Assembly (NCBI RefSeq): GCF_913063105.1
Contig: NZ_CAJXYQ010000009.1
Coordinates: 97,772-161,771, forward strand
Origin: an uncultured Draconibacterium sp.
GTDB taxonomy: Bacteria; Bacteroidota; Bacteroidia; Bacteroidales; Prolixibacteraceae
DNA length: 64,000 bases
Direction: 5' to 3'
A program made the position numbers and the translations under genes. The notes under the pieces were generated by a model. That model saw only the letters and a program-made list of their open reading frames with translations, was not told where the DNA came from and searched no databases. Positions 26,253-35,410 of this stretch are shown here, piece by piece (positions within the stretch are counted from its first letter, which is position 1; the number at the start of each line of letters is the position of its first letter).

Positions 26253-28268
26253 TTATGCTAATAGTTCTTTTACCTGGTTGTACACATTTTCTCCGGTGTA
26301 ACCAAGTTTGTTATCCAAAACTCCAGCCGGAGCAGAGAATCCGAATGACTCAAGACCGAAAACTTTTCCATCAGGTCCTACAAGTCCTTCCAGGGTTACA
26401 GGTAATCCGGCAGTAAGTCCAAATTTTGTAACACCGGCAGGTAAAACTTCTGCCTGGTATGCTGCACTTTGTGTGCGGAACAAACCTTCTGAAGGAACTG
26501 ATACAATGCGGCTTTTTACGCCATCTTTTGCCAGTAATTCGGCTCCGGCAACCAGGGTGCTCACTTCTGAACCACTTGCCAGAAGAATTACATCGGGTGT
26601 ACCTTCACAATCCTGAAGGATATACGCTCCTTTTTTGGCTCCCTGGGCTGTCTCGTAAGTTGTTACGTCTTTTATGCCTTGTCGCGACAGGATAAGCGCC
26701 GTTGGTGTATCGGTGTTTTCCATAGCCATAGCCCAGGCCACAGTTGTTTCGTTACCATCGGCAGGGCGAAGCACCAACATCGAGTTTTTGTGGCTGTGGT
26801 TTTGTAATTTCTCCATCAAACGTATTTGAGCTTCCTGCTCAACCGGCTGGTGGGTTGGTCCGTCTTCACCAACACGGAATGCATCGTGTGTCCAAATAAA
26901 TTTAACCGGAAGTTCTTGCAAGGCTGCAATACGAGCTGCCGGCTTCATATAATCGCTGAATACAAAGAAAGTTCCACATGCCGGAATTATACCTCCGTGC
27001 AGTGCCATACCATTCATTATAGAAGCCATGGTTAGCTCGCAAACGCCAGCTTGTAAAAATTGTCCGCTAAAATCACCTTTTTTAAAGGCTGTAGTATTTT
27101 TTAAGAAACCGTCGGTTTTATCAGAGTTCGAAAGGTCGGCTGATGAAACCACCATGTTTTCAACTTCGTTGGCAAATACCGAAAGTACAGCTGCTGAGGC
27201 ACCACGTGTAGCAACACCTGCTTTTTGTTCTATTTTGCTGTAATCAATTTCAGGAATTTCGTTGGCAAAGAAAGCTGTAAGTTTTGCTGCTAATTCAGGA
27301 TTGGCAGCAGCCCATTTTGATTGCTCTTCTTTTTTTGCCGCTGCCGCTGCAATTAATTCTGCTTTACGTTTCTCGTAAAGTTCTTTAACATCATCAAAAA
27401 TTACAAATGGGTTTTCCGGATTGCCACCCAGATTTTCGATGGTTTTAGCGAACGATGCTCCCGCGCCACTTAAAGGCTGGCCGTGTGTAGAGCATTGACT
27501 TTCGAAACTTGCACCTTCTTCGGTTACTGCACCTTTACCCATAATTGTTTTACCAATAATAAGGGTTGGCTTTTCTGTTTCGGTTTGTGCTTCTTTTAAT
27601 GCTGTGCGAATGGCATCGGCATCGTTACCGGCGATGGTAACAACTTTCCAGCCCCAGGCTTCGTATTTTTTTGCGGTATCTTCAGTAGTAACTTCTTCGG
27701 TTTCTGTCGACAGCTGAATGTCGTTTGAATCGTAGAACATAATCAGGTTGCTTAATCCCAGGTGACCGGCAATTCGCCCTGCACCCTGCGAAATTTCTTC
27801 CTGAATACCACCGTCAGAAATAAATGCATATGTTTTGTGTGCCATCCACTCGCCAAAGCGGGCTACCAAAAAGCGTTCGGCAATGGCAGCACCAACCGCC
27901 ATAACGTGTCCTTGTCCGAGCGGACCTGATGTGTTTTCAACCCCGCGTTCAACATCAACTTCGGGGTGGCCGGGTGTTACACTTCCCCACTGACGGAAAT
28001 TGGCAACATCTTCCATACTATAAAAACCTGCCAGTGATAAAATGCCGTAAAGCATTGGAGACATGTGTCCCGGATCAAGGAAAAAACGATCACGGTTACT
28101 CCATGTCATGTCTGATGGGTCGTAATTCAAGAATTCGGAATAAAGAATGTTGACAAAATCTGCTCCACCCATTGCTCCTCCGGGGTGGCCCGATTTGGCT
28201 TTTTCAACCATTGCTGCAGCTAATATTCGAACATTATCAGCTGCTCTTACTTCAATACTTTTGCTCAT
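26253..28268 (-). CDS. tkt: transketolase
   Basis: A 671-residue thiamine-diphosphate enzyme of the pentose phosphate pathway. Landmarks are KSGHPGGAMGGADF, DRFFLDPGHMSPMLYG, VENTSGPLGQGHVMAVG, the TPP motif region ISDGGIQEEISQGA ... YDSNDIQLS, GDFSGQFLQAGVCELTMASIMNGMALHG, and VKFIWTHDAFRVGEDGPTHQPVEQ in the pyrimidine domain. Length and order are normal. It has its own terminator and a -7 candidate on the minus strand (TATTTTTG at 28312-28319). No other pentose phosphate genes adjoin it. Confidence 0.95.
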   Translation of the reverse strand: MSKSIEVRAADNVRILAAAMVEKAKSGHPGGAMGGADFVNILYSEFLNYDPSDMTWSNRDRFFLDPGHMSPMLYGILSLAGFYSMEDVANFRQWGSVTPGHPEVDVERGVENTSGPLGQGHVMAVGAAIAERFLVARFGEWMAHKTYAFISDGGIQEEISQGAGRIAGHLGLSNLIMFYDSNDIQLSTETEEVTTEDTAKKYEAWGWKVVTIAGNDADAIRTALKEAQTETEKPTLIIGKTIMGKGAVTEEGASFESQCSTHGQPLSGAGASFAKTIENLGGNPENPFVIFDDVKELYEKRKAELIAAAAAKKEEQSKWAAANPELAAKLTAFFANEIPEIDYSKIEQKAGVATRGASAAVLSVFANEVENMVVSSADLSNSDKTDGFLKNTTAFKKGDFSGQFLQAGVCELTMASIMNGMALHGGIIPACGTFFVFSDYMKPAARIAALQELPVKFIWTHDAFRVGEDGPTHQPVEQEAQIRLMEKLQNHSHKNSMLVLRPADGNETTVAWAMAMENTDTPTALILSRQGIKDVTTYETAQGAKKGAYILQDCEGTPDVILLASGSEVSTLVAGAELLAKDGVKSRIVSVPSEGLFRTQSAAYQAEVLPAGVTKFGLTAGLPVTLEGLVGPDGKVFGLESFGFSAPAGVLDNKLGYTGENVYNQVKELLA

Positions 28269-28405
28269 TTTTGTAATTTTAATTCAATTTACTTAGGCAG
28301 GACAGGAGTGCCAAAAATAGTAAAAAAGAAAGACTTAGAATGAAGGCTAAACGCTTATTAATGTTAATTTAGCAATAAGTGGCTGCTTCAATTATTAAAA
28401 CAAAA

Positions 28406-28440
28406 AAAGGAGAATAAGATTTTTCATCCTATTCTCCTTT
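28406..28440 (-). terminator. terminator after serA
   Basis: A stem of about 15 bp with one wobble (AAAGGAGAATAGGAT with its partner) is followed on the minus strand by TTTTTTTG. It starts 33 bp after the serA stop. Confidence 0.9.
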
Positions 28441-28473
28441 GTGGTTGTTTTATTTTGCTAAGTATTGGCCGGT

Positions 28474-29646
28474 TTAGGCATTTATGATGCGAACCATAAA
28501 AATACCATCGATAGCCAAAAGCTTTTCTTTTACGCTTTCCTCAACTTGCTTACTATCAACATCAATAATGTTGTAAGCGATGTCGTCGCGTTTTTTGTTG
28601 AGCATATTGTCGATGTTTAGTCCTTCAGCAGCTAAAACGCTTGAGATTTGACTAACCATATTAGGTACATTTTTATTTCCAATCAAAATACGGCTTCCTC
28701 CGTTACGCTCCAACTCGGCAGCAGGGAAGTTAACCGAATTCTTAATGTTCCCGTTCTCAAGGTAGTCGCGCATTTGCTCTACGGCCATAATTGCGCAGTT
28801 GGTTTCCGATTCTTTAGTTGAGGCTCCTAAGTGAGGAATTGAAATCACATTGTCCATTTTAAGGCAATCTTCATCAGGGAAATCGGTAATGTATTTTGCT
28901 ACTTTTCCCGATGCAATTGCTTCTTTCAGGTCGGTATGATTTACCAATCCTCCGCGGGCAAAGTTCAGTATTTTTACGCCATCTTTCATCATGGCAAACT
29001 TGTCTTTATTGATGTAGCCTTTTGTGTCGGGAAGCAAGGGGATGTTTATGGTGATAAAATCGGCTTGTTGCAGCAGTACCTGAATGCCTTCAACCACTTT
29101 CACTTCGCGACTTAATTTTAACGCATGCTTAACCGACATGTATGGATCGTAACCAATAACATTCATGCGCAAGGCCGATGCTGCGTTGGCTGCAAGTACG
29201 CCAATGGCTCCCAAACCAATTACCGCCAGTGTTTTTCCTTTTATTTCTTCTCCTGCAAAGTTTTTCTTGCCCTGCTCAACAAGCGCAGGAACTTCATCGC
29301 CTTTCCCGATTAACGTTTTTGCCCAGTTGGTGGCTCCAATATAATCGCGCGAAGCCATTAGCATTCCGGCAATAACAGCTTCTTTTACGCCGTTGGCATT
29401 AGCCCCGGGTGTATTAAACACCACAATTCCTTTATCGGTACACTTGTCAATGGGGATATTGTTTACGCCTGCTCCGGCTCTGGCAACTGCTTTTAACGAT
29501 GATGGTAATTCCATATCGTGCATTTTAAAACTGCGCAGTACGATGGCATCCGGATTAGGAAGTTCGCTTGCTATTTCATAATTGTCGAGCGGAAAAAGTT
29601 TAAGACCATCAGGGTCAATCTTATTCAGAGTTTGAATTTTAAACAT
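28474..29646 (-). CDS. serA: D-3-phosphoglycerate dehydrogenase
   Basis: A 390-residue NAD-dependent dehydrogenase starting serine biosynthesis, oxidising 3-phosphoglycerate. It has the substrate/catalytic domain with RAGAGVNNIPID, the Rossmann motif VIGLGAIGVLAAN, the catalytic Arg region LNFARGGLVN, Glu in the DFPDEDCL region and His in ISIPHLGASTKESE. A C-terminal ACT domain (about 320-390, NMVSQISSVLAAEGLNIDNM) suggests feedback control by serine. In many Bacteroidota serC precedes serA, but here the upstream 320 bp hold no gene, so serC must be elsewhere. Confidence 0.93.
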   Translation of the reverse strand: MFKIQTLNKIDPDGLKLFPLDNYEIASELPNPDAIVLRSFKMHDMELPSSLKAVARAGAGVNNIPIDKCTDKGIVVFNTPGANANGVKEAVIAGMLMASRDYIGATNWAKTLIGKGDEVPALVEQGKKNFAGEEIKGKTLAVIGLGAIGVLAANAASALRMNVIGYDPYMSVKHALKLSREVKVVEGIQVLLQQADFITINIPLLPDTKGYINKDKFAMMKDGVKILNFARGGLVNHTDLKEAIASGKVAKYITDFPDEDCLKMDNVISIPHLGASTKESETNCAIMAVEQMRDYLENGNIKNSVNFPAAELERNGGSRILIGNKNVPNMVSQISSVLAAEGLNIDNMLNKKRDDIAYNIIDVDSKQVEESVKEKLLAIDGIFMVRIINA

Positions 29647-29966
29647 GAAGCTTTCTTTTTAATTGATATTCTCTGTAGCTGAAAATAATATCCTTTCGAC
29701 TATGGATTTGGATATCATTTGTTTTAGTGACAAATATCAGCATTATATCTATAAATTATAAGCTGTTGGCGCGATTAGTTTTCAATATGAAATTAACATT
29801 AATGAAATGAACAAAAAAAAGCCAGACTCTCCAGCCTGGCTCATCAACCTTCAACTACTAACCGATTTTATAACCCAAAAAATTATGAAACAATAGTTAT
29901 GAACTATTTCATTAGATTTATGCTTACAAAAAAACGATTAATCTACCTACCGGTCTGTAATTTTTG
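29647..29966. other. 320-bp spacer between serA and the Crp/Fnr gene
   Basis: It contains the upstream region of serA (right side of the minus-strand gene), the Crp/Fnr terminator at 29813-29841, and a 20-bp segment (29871-29890) that also occurs in front of cysI at 47940-47959. No coding frame of note is present; an ATG in the repeated segment is closed after three codons. Confidence 0.5.
29813..29841 (-). terminator. terminator of the Crp/Fnr gene
   Basis: AGCCAG/CTGGCT, 10-nt loop, followed on the minus strand by a T8 run. It lies 126 bp past the stop of the regulator gene at 29967. Confidence 0.7.
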
Positions 29967-30638
29967 TCACAAAAGACCCGAAAAATCAATAAAATTTCTT
30001 GAAAGTGAAACTTTACCTTCATTTTCCAGCTTTTTCAAGAGGCGAGAAATTACTTCTCGTGATGAATTGAGTTGAAGAGCCAGATCCTGATGAGTGCCGG
30101 AAAAGGTGTGTTCTCCTGATTTGTTATGCCTGTCGACGAAATATTTAACCAAACGTTCGTCGAGTTTTAAAAATGCTACCGCATCCAGCGTGTTAATTAA
30201 TTCGCGAAAACGATTCTGAAAGGTCTGCATCACATATTGTTTCCACAAGGGATATTTGGTGGTCCAGGCATCAAGCATTTTTACCGGAATAAGGAGTACC
30301 TCGGTTTCTTCTTCGGCAACTGCGTTTACTTCGCTGGTTTGGCGAGCCATACAGCAGGTTAACGACATGGCGCACACTTCGTGTGCCTGCAAATAATACA
30401 ACAGCAGTTCGTTTCCTGCTTCGCTGGTTCGCGATACCCGGATAAGGCCTTTGAGAACCAGTGGGAAACTGGAAATAAACTGTCCTTCACGAATTAAGGT
30501 CTCGTGTTGGTTAAACTTCTTCCGAACAGCAATTTGTATAATTTCTTCTAATAATTCCGGTTCAAGAAAATTGTATTGTGCGTAAAAATCTTCCATGTTA
30601 ATAGTACAACTTTCAACAAATTTAGTGTAGTGGCTCAT
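29967..30638 (-). CDS. Crp/Fnr-family transcriptional regulator
   Basis: A 223-residue regulator. The cyclic-nucleotide-binding-type beta-roll covers about 25-140 (LIREGQFISSFPLVLKGLIRVSR, NELLLYYLQAHEVCAMSLTCC) and the C-terminal winged helix about 150-220 (TFSGTHQDLALQLNSSREVISRLLKKLENEGKVSLSRNFIDF). The Cys pair in MSLTCCMARQ lies where some family members bind effectors, but no FNR-type Cys cluster is present. An alternative start is the in-frame Met at 30596. No partner gene adjoins. Its targets are unknown; a TGTGA-N6-TCACT palindrome before the siroheme operon is one candidate site (inference). Confidence 0.87.
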   Translation of the reverse strand: MSHYTKFVESCTINMEDFYAQYNFLEPELLEEIIQIAVRKKFNQHETLIREGQFISSFPLVLKGLIRVSRTSEAGNELLLYYLQAHEVCAMSLTCCMARQTSEVNAVAEEETEVLLIPVKMLDAWTTKYPLWKQYVMQTFQNRFRELINTLDAVAFLKLDERLVKYFVDRHNKSGEHTFSGTHQDLALQLNSSREVISRLLKKLENEGKVSLSRNFIDFSGLL

Positions 30639-30784
30639 TATTCCAAAAAAAAATGATTAAATCCCACGCTTGCCTAACTTTTTTCAAAAAAATACTGACC
30701 ATAAGCTCATTGTTGGTTTGCTTATCCAGGTGTCGCTGATTTTTTGTTGGGAATTATACTTCTTTTGCCAATTTTTATCAAAAA

Positions 30785-30816
30785 AAAAGATTCCATTTTG
30801 CGATATGGAATCTTTT
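30785..30816 (-). terminator. terminator of the grpE-dnaJ operon
   Basis: A 12-bp perfect stem (AAAAGATTCCAT with ATGGAATCTTTT), 8-nt loop and A/T runs on both sides, 28 bp after the dnaJ stop. Confidence 0.88.
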
Positions 30817-30843
30817 TCTTTCAGAGCTATCTTGTGTATTTTT

Positions 30844-32007
30844 CTATTCAAACATGTCGCGCATTTTCTCGAAAAAGGACTTTTCCTGAGCAGATGGTCC
30901 TCCCTGGAAACCTGGAGAATCCTGTAGTTTTTCCAGGGCTCGTTTTTCTTCGTTACTCAGTTTTTTGGGTATCCAAACATGTACACGAACCAACAAATCG
31001 CCACGTCCGTAGCCGTTAACATCGGGAATTCCTTTTCCGCGCAATCTCAAAATCTTTTCAGGTTGTGTTCCGGCTTCAATTTTCACTTTCACCTTGCCGT
31101 CAACTGTTGGTATTTCGGCCGTGGTTCCCAGTGTAATTTCAGGGAACGAAAGGAATAGGTTGTAAATTAAGTTGTTACCGTCGCGTACCAGCTCGTTGTT
31201 GTCGTCCTCGGTAATAACTACCAGCAAGTCGCCGTTAATGCCGCCACGTCGTCCGGTATTTCCTTTTCCCGAAACATTTAACTGCATTCCTTCGCCAACA
31301 CCTGCCGGTATTTTAATATTTATAACTTCCTCTTCACGAATTACGCCCTCGCCTGCACAGTGGTTACATTTGTCGGTAATCATTTTACCTTCGCCCTGGC
31401 ATGTGGGGCAAGCCGAGGTGGTTTGCATTTGCCCAAGCAGGGTATTTTGTACACGTGTTACCTGACCTGCGCCACCACAAGTGCCACAGGTTGAGTACGA
31501 TGAGCCATTTTTTGCGCCTGTTCCGTTACAATGTTGACAGGCCACATATTTTTTTACTTTTATTTTTTTCTCAACGCCGTTAACAATTTCTTGCAGGTTG
31601 AGCTTTACTTTCACGCGTAAATCCGACCCCCGGCTTACTCTTCGTCCGCCACGGCCACGGCTGCCGCCGCCACCAAATCCGCCAAATCCGCCAAAATGGC
31701 CGCCAAATATGTCGCCAAATGCCGAGAAAATATCTTCAATATCCGAAAATCCACCACCACTAAATCCTCCGCCTGCAGCACCACTCATTCCGGCATGGCC
31801 AAATTGGTCGTAGCGCTGTTTTTTCTCGGGATTACTAAGCACTTCGTAGGCTTCAGCAGCTTCCTTAAATTTCTCTTCTGCTTCCTGGTTTCCCGGATTT
31901 TTATCGGGGTGGTATTGGATAGCTTTTTTGCGGTAAGCCTTTTTTATCTGATCGGCTGAAGCATCTTTGCCTACTTCCAATACTTCGTAATAGTCTCTTT
32001 TCGCCAT
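30844..32007 (-). CDS. dnaJ: chaperone protein DnaJ
   Basis: A 387-residue Hsp40 co-chaperone of DnaK. Domains in order are the J domain (1-70, with the HPD motif in YHPDKNPGN), a Gly/Phe-rich linker (about 75-125), the zinc-binding region with four CxxCxGxG repeats ([32 protein letters not shown]), and the C-terminal substrate-binding domain. It follows grpE by 18 bp. dnaK is not adjacent. Confidence 0.97.
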   Translation of the reverse strand: MAKRDYYEVLEVGKDASADQIKKAYRKKAIQYHPDKNPGNQEAEEKFKEAAEAYEVLSNPEKKQRYDQFGHAGMSGAAGGGFSGGGFSDIEDIFSAFGDIFGGHFGGFGGFGGGGSRGRGGRRVSRGSDLRVKVKLNLQEIVNGVEKKIKVKKYVACQHCNGTGAKNGSSYSTCGTCGGAGQVTRVQNTLLGQMQTTSACPTCQGEGKMITDKCNHCAGEGVIREEEVINIKIPAGVGEGMQLNVSGKGNTGRRGGINGDLLVVITEDDNNELVRDGNNLIYNLFLSFPEITLGTTAEIPTVDGKVKVKIEAGTQPEKILRLRGKGIPDVNGYGRGDLLVRVHVWIPKKLSNEEKRALEKLQDSPGFQGGPSAQEKSFFEKMRDMFE

Positions 32008-32025
32008 TTTTTTCCTCTCTATAGA

Positions 32026-32616
32026 TTATTCTCCGATTACGACTTTGGCAAATCGGATAACCTTTTCATTTAAGCAATAACCTTTCTGAATAACATCAAC
32101 CACTTTCCCTTTTAATTCCTCGTTTGGTGCAGGAATTTTTGTAATGGCTTCGTGTAAGTCTACGTCAAAATCTTCGTTTTGGGCTTCTATTTCTTTTACA
32201 TTGTTTTGTTTCAGGAATTCCTGGAACTTGTTGTAGATTAGAATTGTACCCTGTTTGCCGGCATCGTCTTCCGCCAGTTCTTTCATCGAGTCGAGTGCAC
32301 GTTCGAAGTCATCAACAACCGGAAGAATATTCACTAGTACCGTTTCTCCGCCCGATTTAATCAGGTCGGCTTTTTCTTTTAGGGTTCTTCTTCTGAAATT
32401 ATCAAACTCGGCTTGCAAACGAAGGTGTTTGTCTTGTATTTCCTGAAGCTTTTGACCCAGCTCTTCCAGTTGTTCTTCTTTTTTATCTTTTTTAGATTTT
32501 TTCTTCTTCCCCTTTTTGTCTTCTGCATTTTCATCCTGCACTGTTGCAGTATCTTCTGGTGCTGAAGCGTTATCTGTAACTTCCTCAGTTTCCTGATTTA
32601 TTTTTTCCTCTGCCAT
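32026..32616 (-). CDS. grpE: nucleotide exchange factor GrpE
   Basis: A 196-residue GrpE. The first 50 residues are acidic and then Lys-rich (low complexity), followed by the long dimerisation coiled coil (about 50-115, ELGQKLQEIQDKHLRLQAEFDNFRRRTLKEK) and the C-terminal beta domain (DVDLHEAITKIPAPNEELKGKVVDVIQKGYCLNEKVIRFAKVVIGE). It releases ADP from DnaK and is cotranscribed with dnaJ. A minus-strand -7 box candidate (TATATTTG, 32695-32702) lies about 80 bp upstream. Confidence 0.96.
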   Translation of the reverse strand: MAEEKINQETEEVTDNASAPEDTATVQDENAEDKKGKKKKSKKDKKEEQLEELGQKLQEIQDKHLRLQAEFDNFRRRTLKEKADLIKSGGETVLVNILPVVDDFERALDSMKELAEDDAGKQGTILIYNKFQEFLKQNNVKEIEAQNEDFDVDLHEAITKIPAPNEELKGKVVDVIQKGYCLNEKVIRFAKVVIGE

Positions 32617-32707
32617 CTTACTTTATTTTTCAGTATAAATAATTAACTGTAAGCATTTTTTATGCTACGCTGACATAGCAAAAATTTTGCCATGCAAATA
32701 TAAACGA

Positions 32708-32745
32708 CAAATTGGCACCCGAATCAGATATCGAGTGCCAATTTG
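32708..32745 (-). terminator. hairpin between the TlpA-like gene and grpE
   Basis: An 11-bp perfect stem (CAAATTGGCAC with GTGCCAATTTG) that can continue through CGA/TCG after one mismatch. It lies 40 bp past the stop of the TlpA-like gene. There is no T-run, so it may be a processing or stability element, not a full intrinsic terminator. Confidence 0.5.
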
Positions 32746-32784
32746 AACGATTTATATAATTTTTAAACTAGGGTTTACCCTAAT

Positions 32785-33297
32785 CTACTTCAGGTATTTT
32801 TTTAGTGCCGCTTCAAGTGCCGGGCCGCGCAATTTTTTTGCGATGATAACCCCGTTTTCGTCAATTAAATAGTTGTCGGGGATACCTCGTACCTGGTAAA
32901 CCATGCGGTATTTCGAGTTCCATTTTTTGAAATCGCAAATGTGCGAAGGCCAGTCCAGTTTATCTTTTTCTATGGCTGCTTTCCAGCTATCGGCCGAGCT
33001 GTCGAGCGATACGCCAAATACGGTAAAACCTTTGCCGTTGGTAAATTTGGCGTCTTTGTATTTATTGTAGTTGGCCACAACTGTTGGGTTTTCTCTTCGG
33101 CAAGGACCACACCAGCTGGCCCAAAAGTCGATTAATACAACTTTGCCTTGCAAATCAGATAGTTTAATGGTTTCGCCGTTTGGCCCCGTTCCGATTAGCT
33201 CGGGTGCTTTGTTGCCAATATTTAAACCAAGTTGCTGGGCATTTATAAACGTGGTGCCCATAAAAATGATTGCTGCCAGTAAAATAACTTTCTTCAT
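32785..33297 (-). CDS. TlpA/ResA-like exported thioredoxin
   Basis: A 170-residue protein with a signal peptide (MKKVILLAAIIFMGTTFINA, cut before QQL) and an AhpC/TSA-thioredoxin fold. The redox motif is WCGPC in DFWASWCGPCRREN, and the cis-Pro region is in VRGIPDNYLIDENG. Such proteins reduce disulfides of exported proteins or cytochromes. The partner is unknown. It has its own promoter and stands alone between murA and grpE. Confidence 0.9.
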   Translation of the reverse strand: MKKVILLAAIIFMGTTFINAQQLGLNIGNKAPELIGTGPNGETIKLSDLQGKVVLIDFWASWCGPCRRENPTVVANYNKYKDAKFTNGKGFTVFGVSLDSSADSWKAAIEKDKLDWPSHICDFKKWNSKYRMVYQVRGIPDNYLIDENGVIIAKKLRGPALEAALKKYLK

Positions 33298-33325
33298 ATT
33301 TTGGATTTTGATGTTTCTAAAAATT

Positions 33326-33354
33326 CAAATATAAAATATTAAGTAGTAACACAA
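33326..33354 (-). promoter_or_regulatory. promoter of the TlpA-like gene
   Basis: Minus strand TTG, 18 nt, TATATTTG; the -7 box ends about 29 bp before the ATG at 33297. Confidence 0.5.
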
Positions 33355-33382
33355 TGCGCTGATGAATGTTTTAACACGGCGT

Positions 33383-34687
33383 TTACATTCTTGAAATGTT
33401 TGCTCCAAGTGCGTTTAGTCTGCCATCGATATTCTCGTAGCCACGGTCGATTTGTTCGATGTTGTCGATAGTGCTAATGCCTTTTGCCGACATGGCAGCA
33501 ATAAGCAGGGCAATACCGGCACGTATATCGGGCGATACCATTTTAGTGGCTCGAAGGGCATGTTTGCGGTCGAGGCCAATAACGGTTGCCCGGTGCGGAT
33601 CGCAAAGAATGATCTGCGCACCCATGTCGATTAATTTGTCGACAAAAAACAGGCGGCTTTCAAACATTTTCTGGTGAATAAGCACACTGCCTTTGGCTTG
33701 AGTGGCAACCACCAGGAAAACACTTAGCAGGTCGGGGGTTAAACCCGGCCATGGGGCATCAGCAATGGTCATTATTGATCCATCGATATATGATTCAATT
33801 TCGTAATGTTCGGTGTCTTTTACAAGTAGGTCGTCGCCTGCCTGTTGAACGTTAATGCCAAGTCTTCTGAATGATTCCGGAATGATTCCGAGGTGTTCGA
33901 TACCTACATTTTTAATGTTGATCTCGGAAGCGGTCATGGCAGCTAAGCCGATGAAACTTCCAACTTCAATCATATCGGGCAATATCTGATGGGTACATCC
34001 TTTTAACGAGGAAACCCCTTCAATAGTAAGCAGATTAGAACCAATGCCAGATATTTTTGCCCCCATGGAAACCAGCATCTTGCACAATTGCTGCAAATAG
34101 GGTTCGCAGGCTGCGTTATAAATTGTTGTTGTACCGCTGGCTAAAACAGCAGCCATTACAATATTTGCGGTTCCGGTAACCGAAGCCTCATCCAGTAGCA
34201 TGTATGCTCCGCTTAGTTTGTCGGCTAAAACGGTGTACCATTTGTTTTCGCGATCGAACTCGAAGCGGGCGCCCAGTTTTTGCAAGCCAATAAAATGGGT
34301 ATCAACTCTGCGCCGTCCAATTTTATCGCCGCCCGGTTGGGGGATAAAACCTTTTCCGAAACGGGCCAGCAGTGGACCAATAATCATTATAGATCCCCGC
34401 AAAACAGCTGCCTGTTTGGCATACTCCGGGCTTTTTAAAAAATCGATATCAACCTGCGATGCATTAAAACTAAAATGGCCTTTGGCAAGGCGCTCTACCA
34501 CAACTCCCAATCCCTTTAAGATTTCAATTAGTTTCAAAACATCACGTATCTCCGGGATGTTTTTTATAATCGTTTCATCAGGACTTAATAATGTGGCACA
34601 AATAATCTGGAGCGCTTCATTTTTAGCACCTTGTGGTTCAAGGTCTCCTTTTAATTGGAAACCACCTTCGATTTTGAAAGTTGACAT
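33383..34687 (-). CDS. murA: UDP-N-acetylglucosamine 1-carboxyvinyltransferase, Asp-type
   Basis: A 434-residue EPSP-synthase-fold enzyme for the first committed step of peptidoglycan synthesis. It has GDLEPQGAKNEALQII near the N-terminus, RGSIMIIGPLLARFG, the active-site loop PGGDKIGRRRVDTHF, and the closing LSVFLVVATQAKGSVLIHQKMFESRLFFVDKLIDMGA. The loop residue equivalent to Cys115 of E. coli MurA is Asp121, which in known enzymes abolishes covalent inactivation by fosfomycin. The gene follows the DUF4290 gene by 24 bp, a conserved Bacteroidota pairing. Confidence 0.95.
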   Translation of the reverse strand: MSTFKIEGGFQLKGDLEPQGAKNEALQIICATLLSPDETIIKNIPEIRDVLKLIEILKGLGVVVERLAKGHFSFNASQVDIDFLKSPEYAKQAAVLRGSIMIIGPLLARFGKGFIPQPGGDKIGRRRVDTHFIGLQKLGARFEFDRENKWYTVLADKLSGAYMLLDEASVTGTANIVMAAVLASGTTTIYNAACEPYLQQLCKMLVSMGAKISGIGSNLLTIEGVSSLKGCTHQILPDMIEVGSFIGLAAMTASEINIKNVGIEHLGIIPESFRRLGINVQQAGDDLLVKDTEHYEIESYIDGSIMTIADAPWPGLTPDLLSVFLVVATQAKGSVLIHQKMFESRLFFVDKLIDMGAQIILCDPHRATVIGLDRKHALRATKMVSPDIRAGIALLIAAMSAKGISTIDNIEQIDRGYENIDGRLNALGANISRM

Positions 34688-34711
34688 GGGGAAGCAGGTT
34701 TATGGCTTAAT

Positions 34712-35293
34712 CTATTTTTTCTTTTTTGTTTTTTTCTTTTTTGTGCCTACAAGCGACTTGGCATCGGCTAATTGCAATCCTTCTGCAGGTTTTAGCTTTC
34801 CGTCCGACATTTCTATCAGATCATTAAAAATGAACTCGTCTTCCACACCGTCTTTGTTCCACGACAGGTATGATTTTTTCATGTGATTTGCAATTTGCTC
34901 AATAATAATCTCGCGCTCTTCTCCTTCAAAGTTATCCGCTTCCTGAATCAGCAATTCCATTGTACGGCCATAGTGTTTGTATTTTATACGATGCTGATCG
35001 TAAGGAACCTTGTTTGGACGTTCGAGCAACGACTCGGGCGAAGGCGGATCGTAAGGGTAGTCGATATCGAGTTTAAAATCAGACATAATGGCGAGGTGAT
35101 CCCAAAGTTTGTGTTTAAACTCATGAACATCACGCAGGTGAGGAAAAAGATTGCCCATAACATCGATAACCGTTTGGGCTGATTTATTTCGTTTGTCGCG
35201 GTCTTCAATAGTTAACAGGTAATCGACCATGTTTTGTATATTTCTTCCGTATTCCGGAAGGGCCATCTTTTTTCTTTTGGTATTATAATCCAT
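34712..35293 (-). CDS. DUF4290 domain protein
   Basis: A 193-residue soluble protein, recognisable as DUF4290 from MDYNTKRKKMALPEYGRNIQNMVDYLL and the HEFKHKLWDHLAIMSDFKLDIDYPYDPP segment. The C-terminus is a Lys-rich tail (KKKKTKKKK) that could bind nucleic acid or membrane lipids (inference). The function of the family is unknown. It is upstream of murA by 24 bp and probably in the same transcript, hinting at a link to envelope growth. A minus-strand -7 candidate (TAGTTTTG, 35360-35367) is upstream. Confidence 0.85.
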   Translation of the reverse strand: MDYNTKRKKMALPEYGRNIQNMVDYLLTIEDRDKRNKSAQTVIDVMGNLFPHLRDVHEFKHKLWDHLAIMSDFKLDIDYPYDPPSPESLLERPNKVPYDQHRIKYKHYGRTMELLIQEADNFEGEEREIIIEQIANHMKKSYLSWNKDGVEDEFIFNDLIEMSDGKLKPAEGLQLADAKSLVGTKKKKTKKKK

Positions 35294-35410
35294 TTGTAAA
35301 TGTTTAATGCTAATAATCTAATCTTCAAGTAAGTTGGATTTATTCGCGAAATGATGTTGCAAAACTAATCATTTCCTGAAATATTGCGAATATTTATCAA
35401 TAATCGGTTT

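Noticed and set aside
34200..34886. Long plus-strand open frame (228 codons) over murA and the DUF4290 gene
   Set aside because: It is antisense to two well-recognised genes, has no family resemblance and a shadow-like composition.
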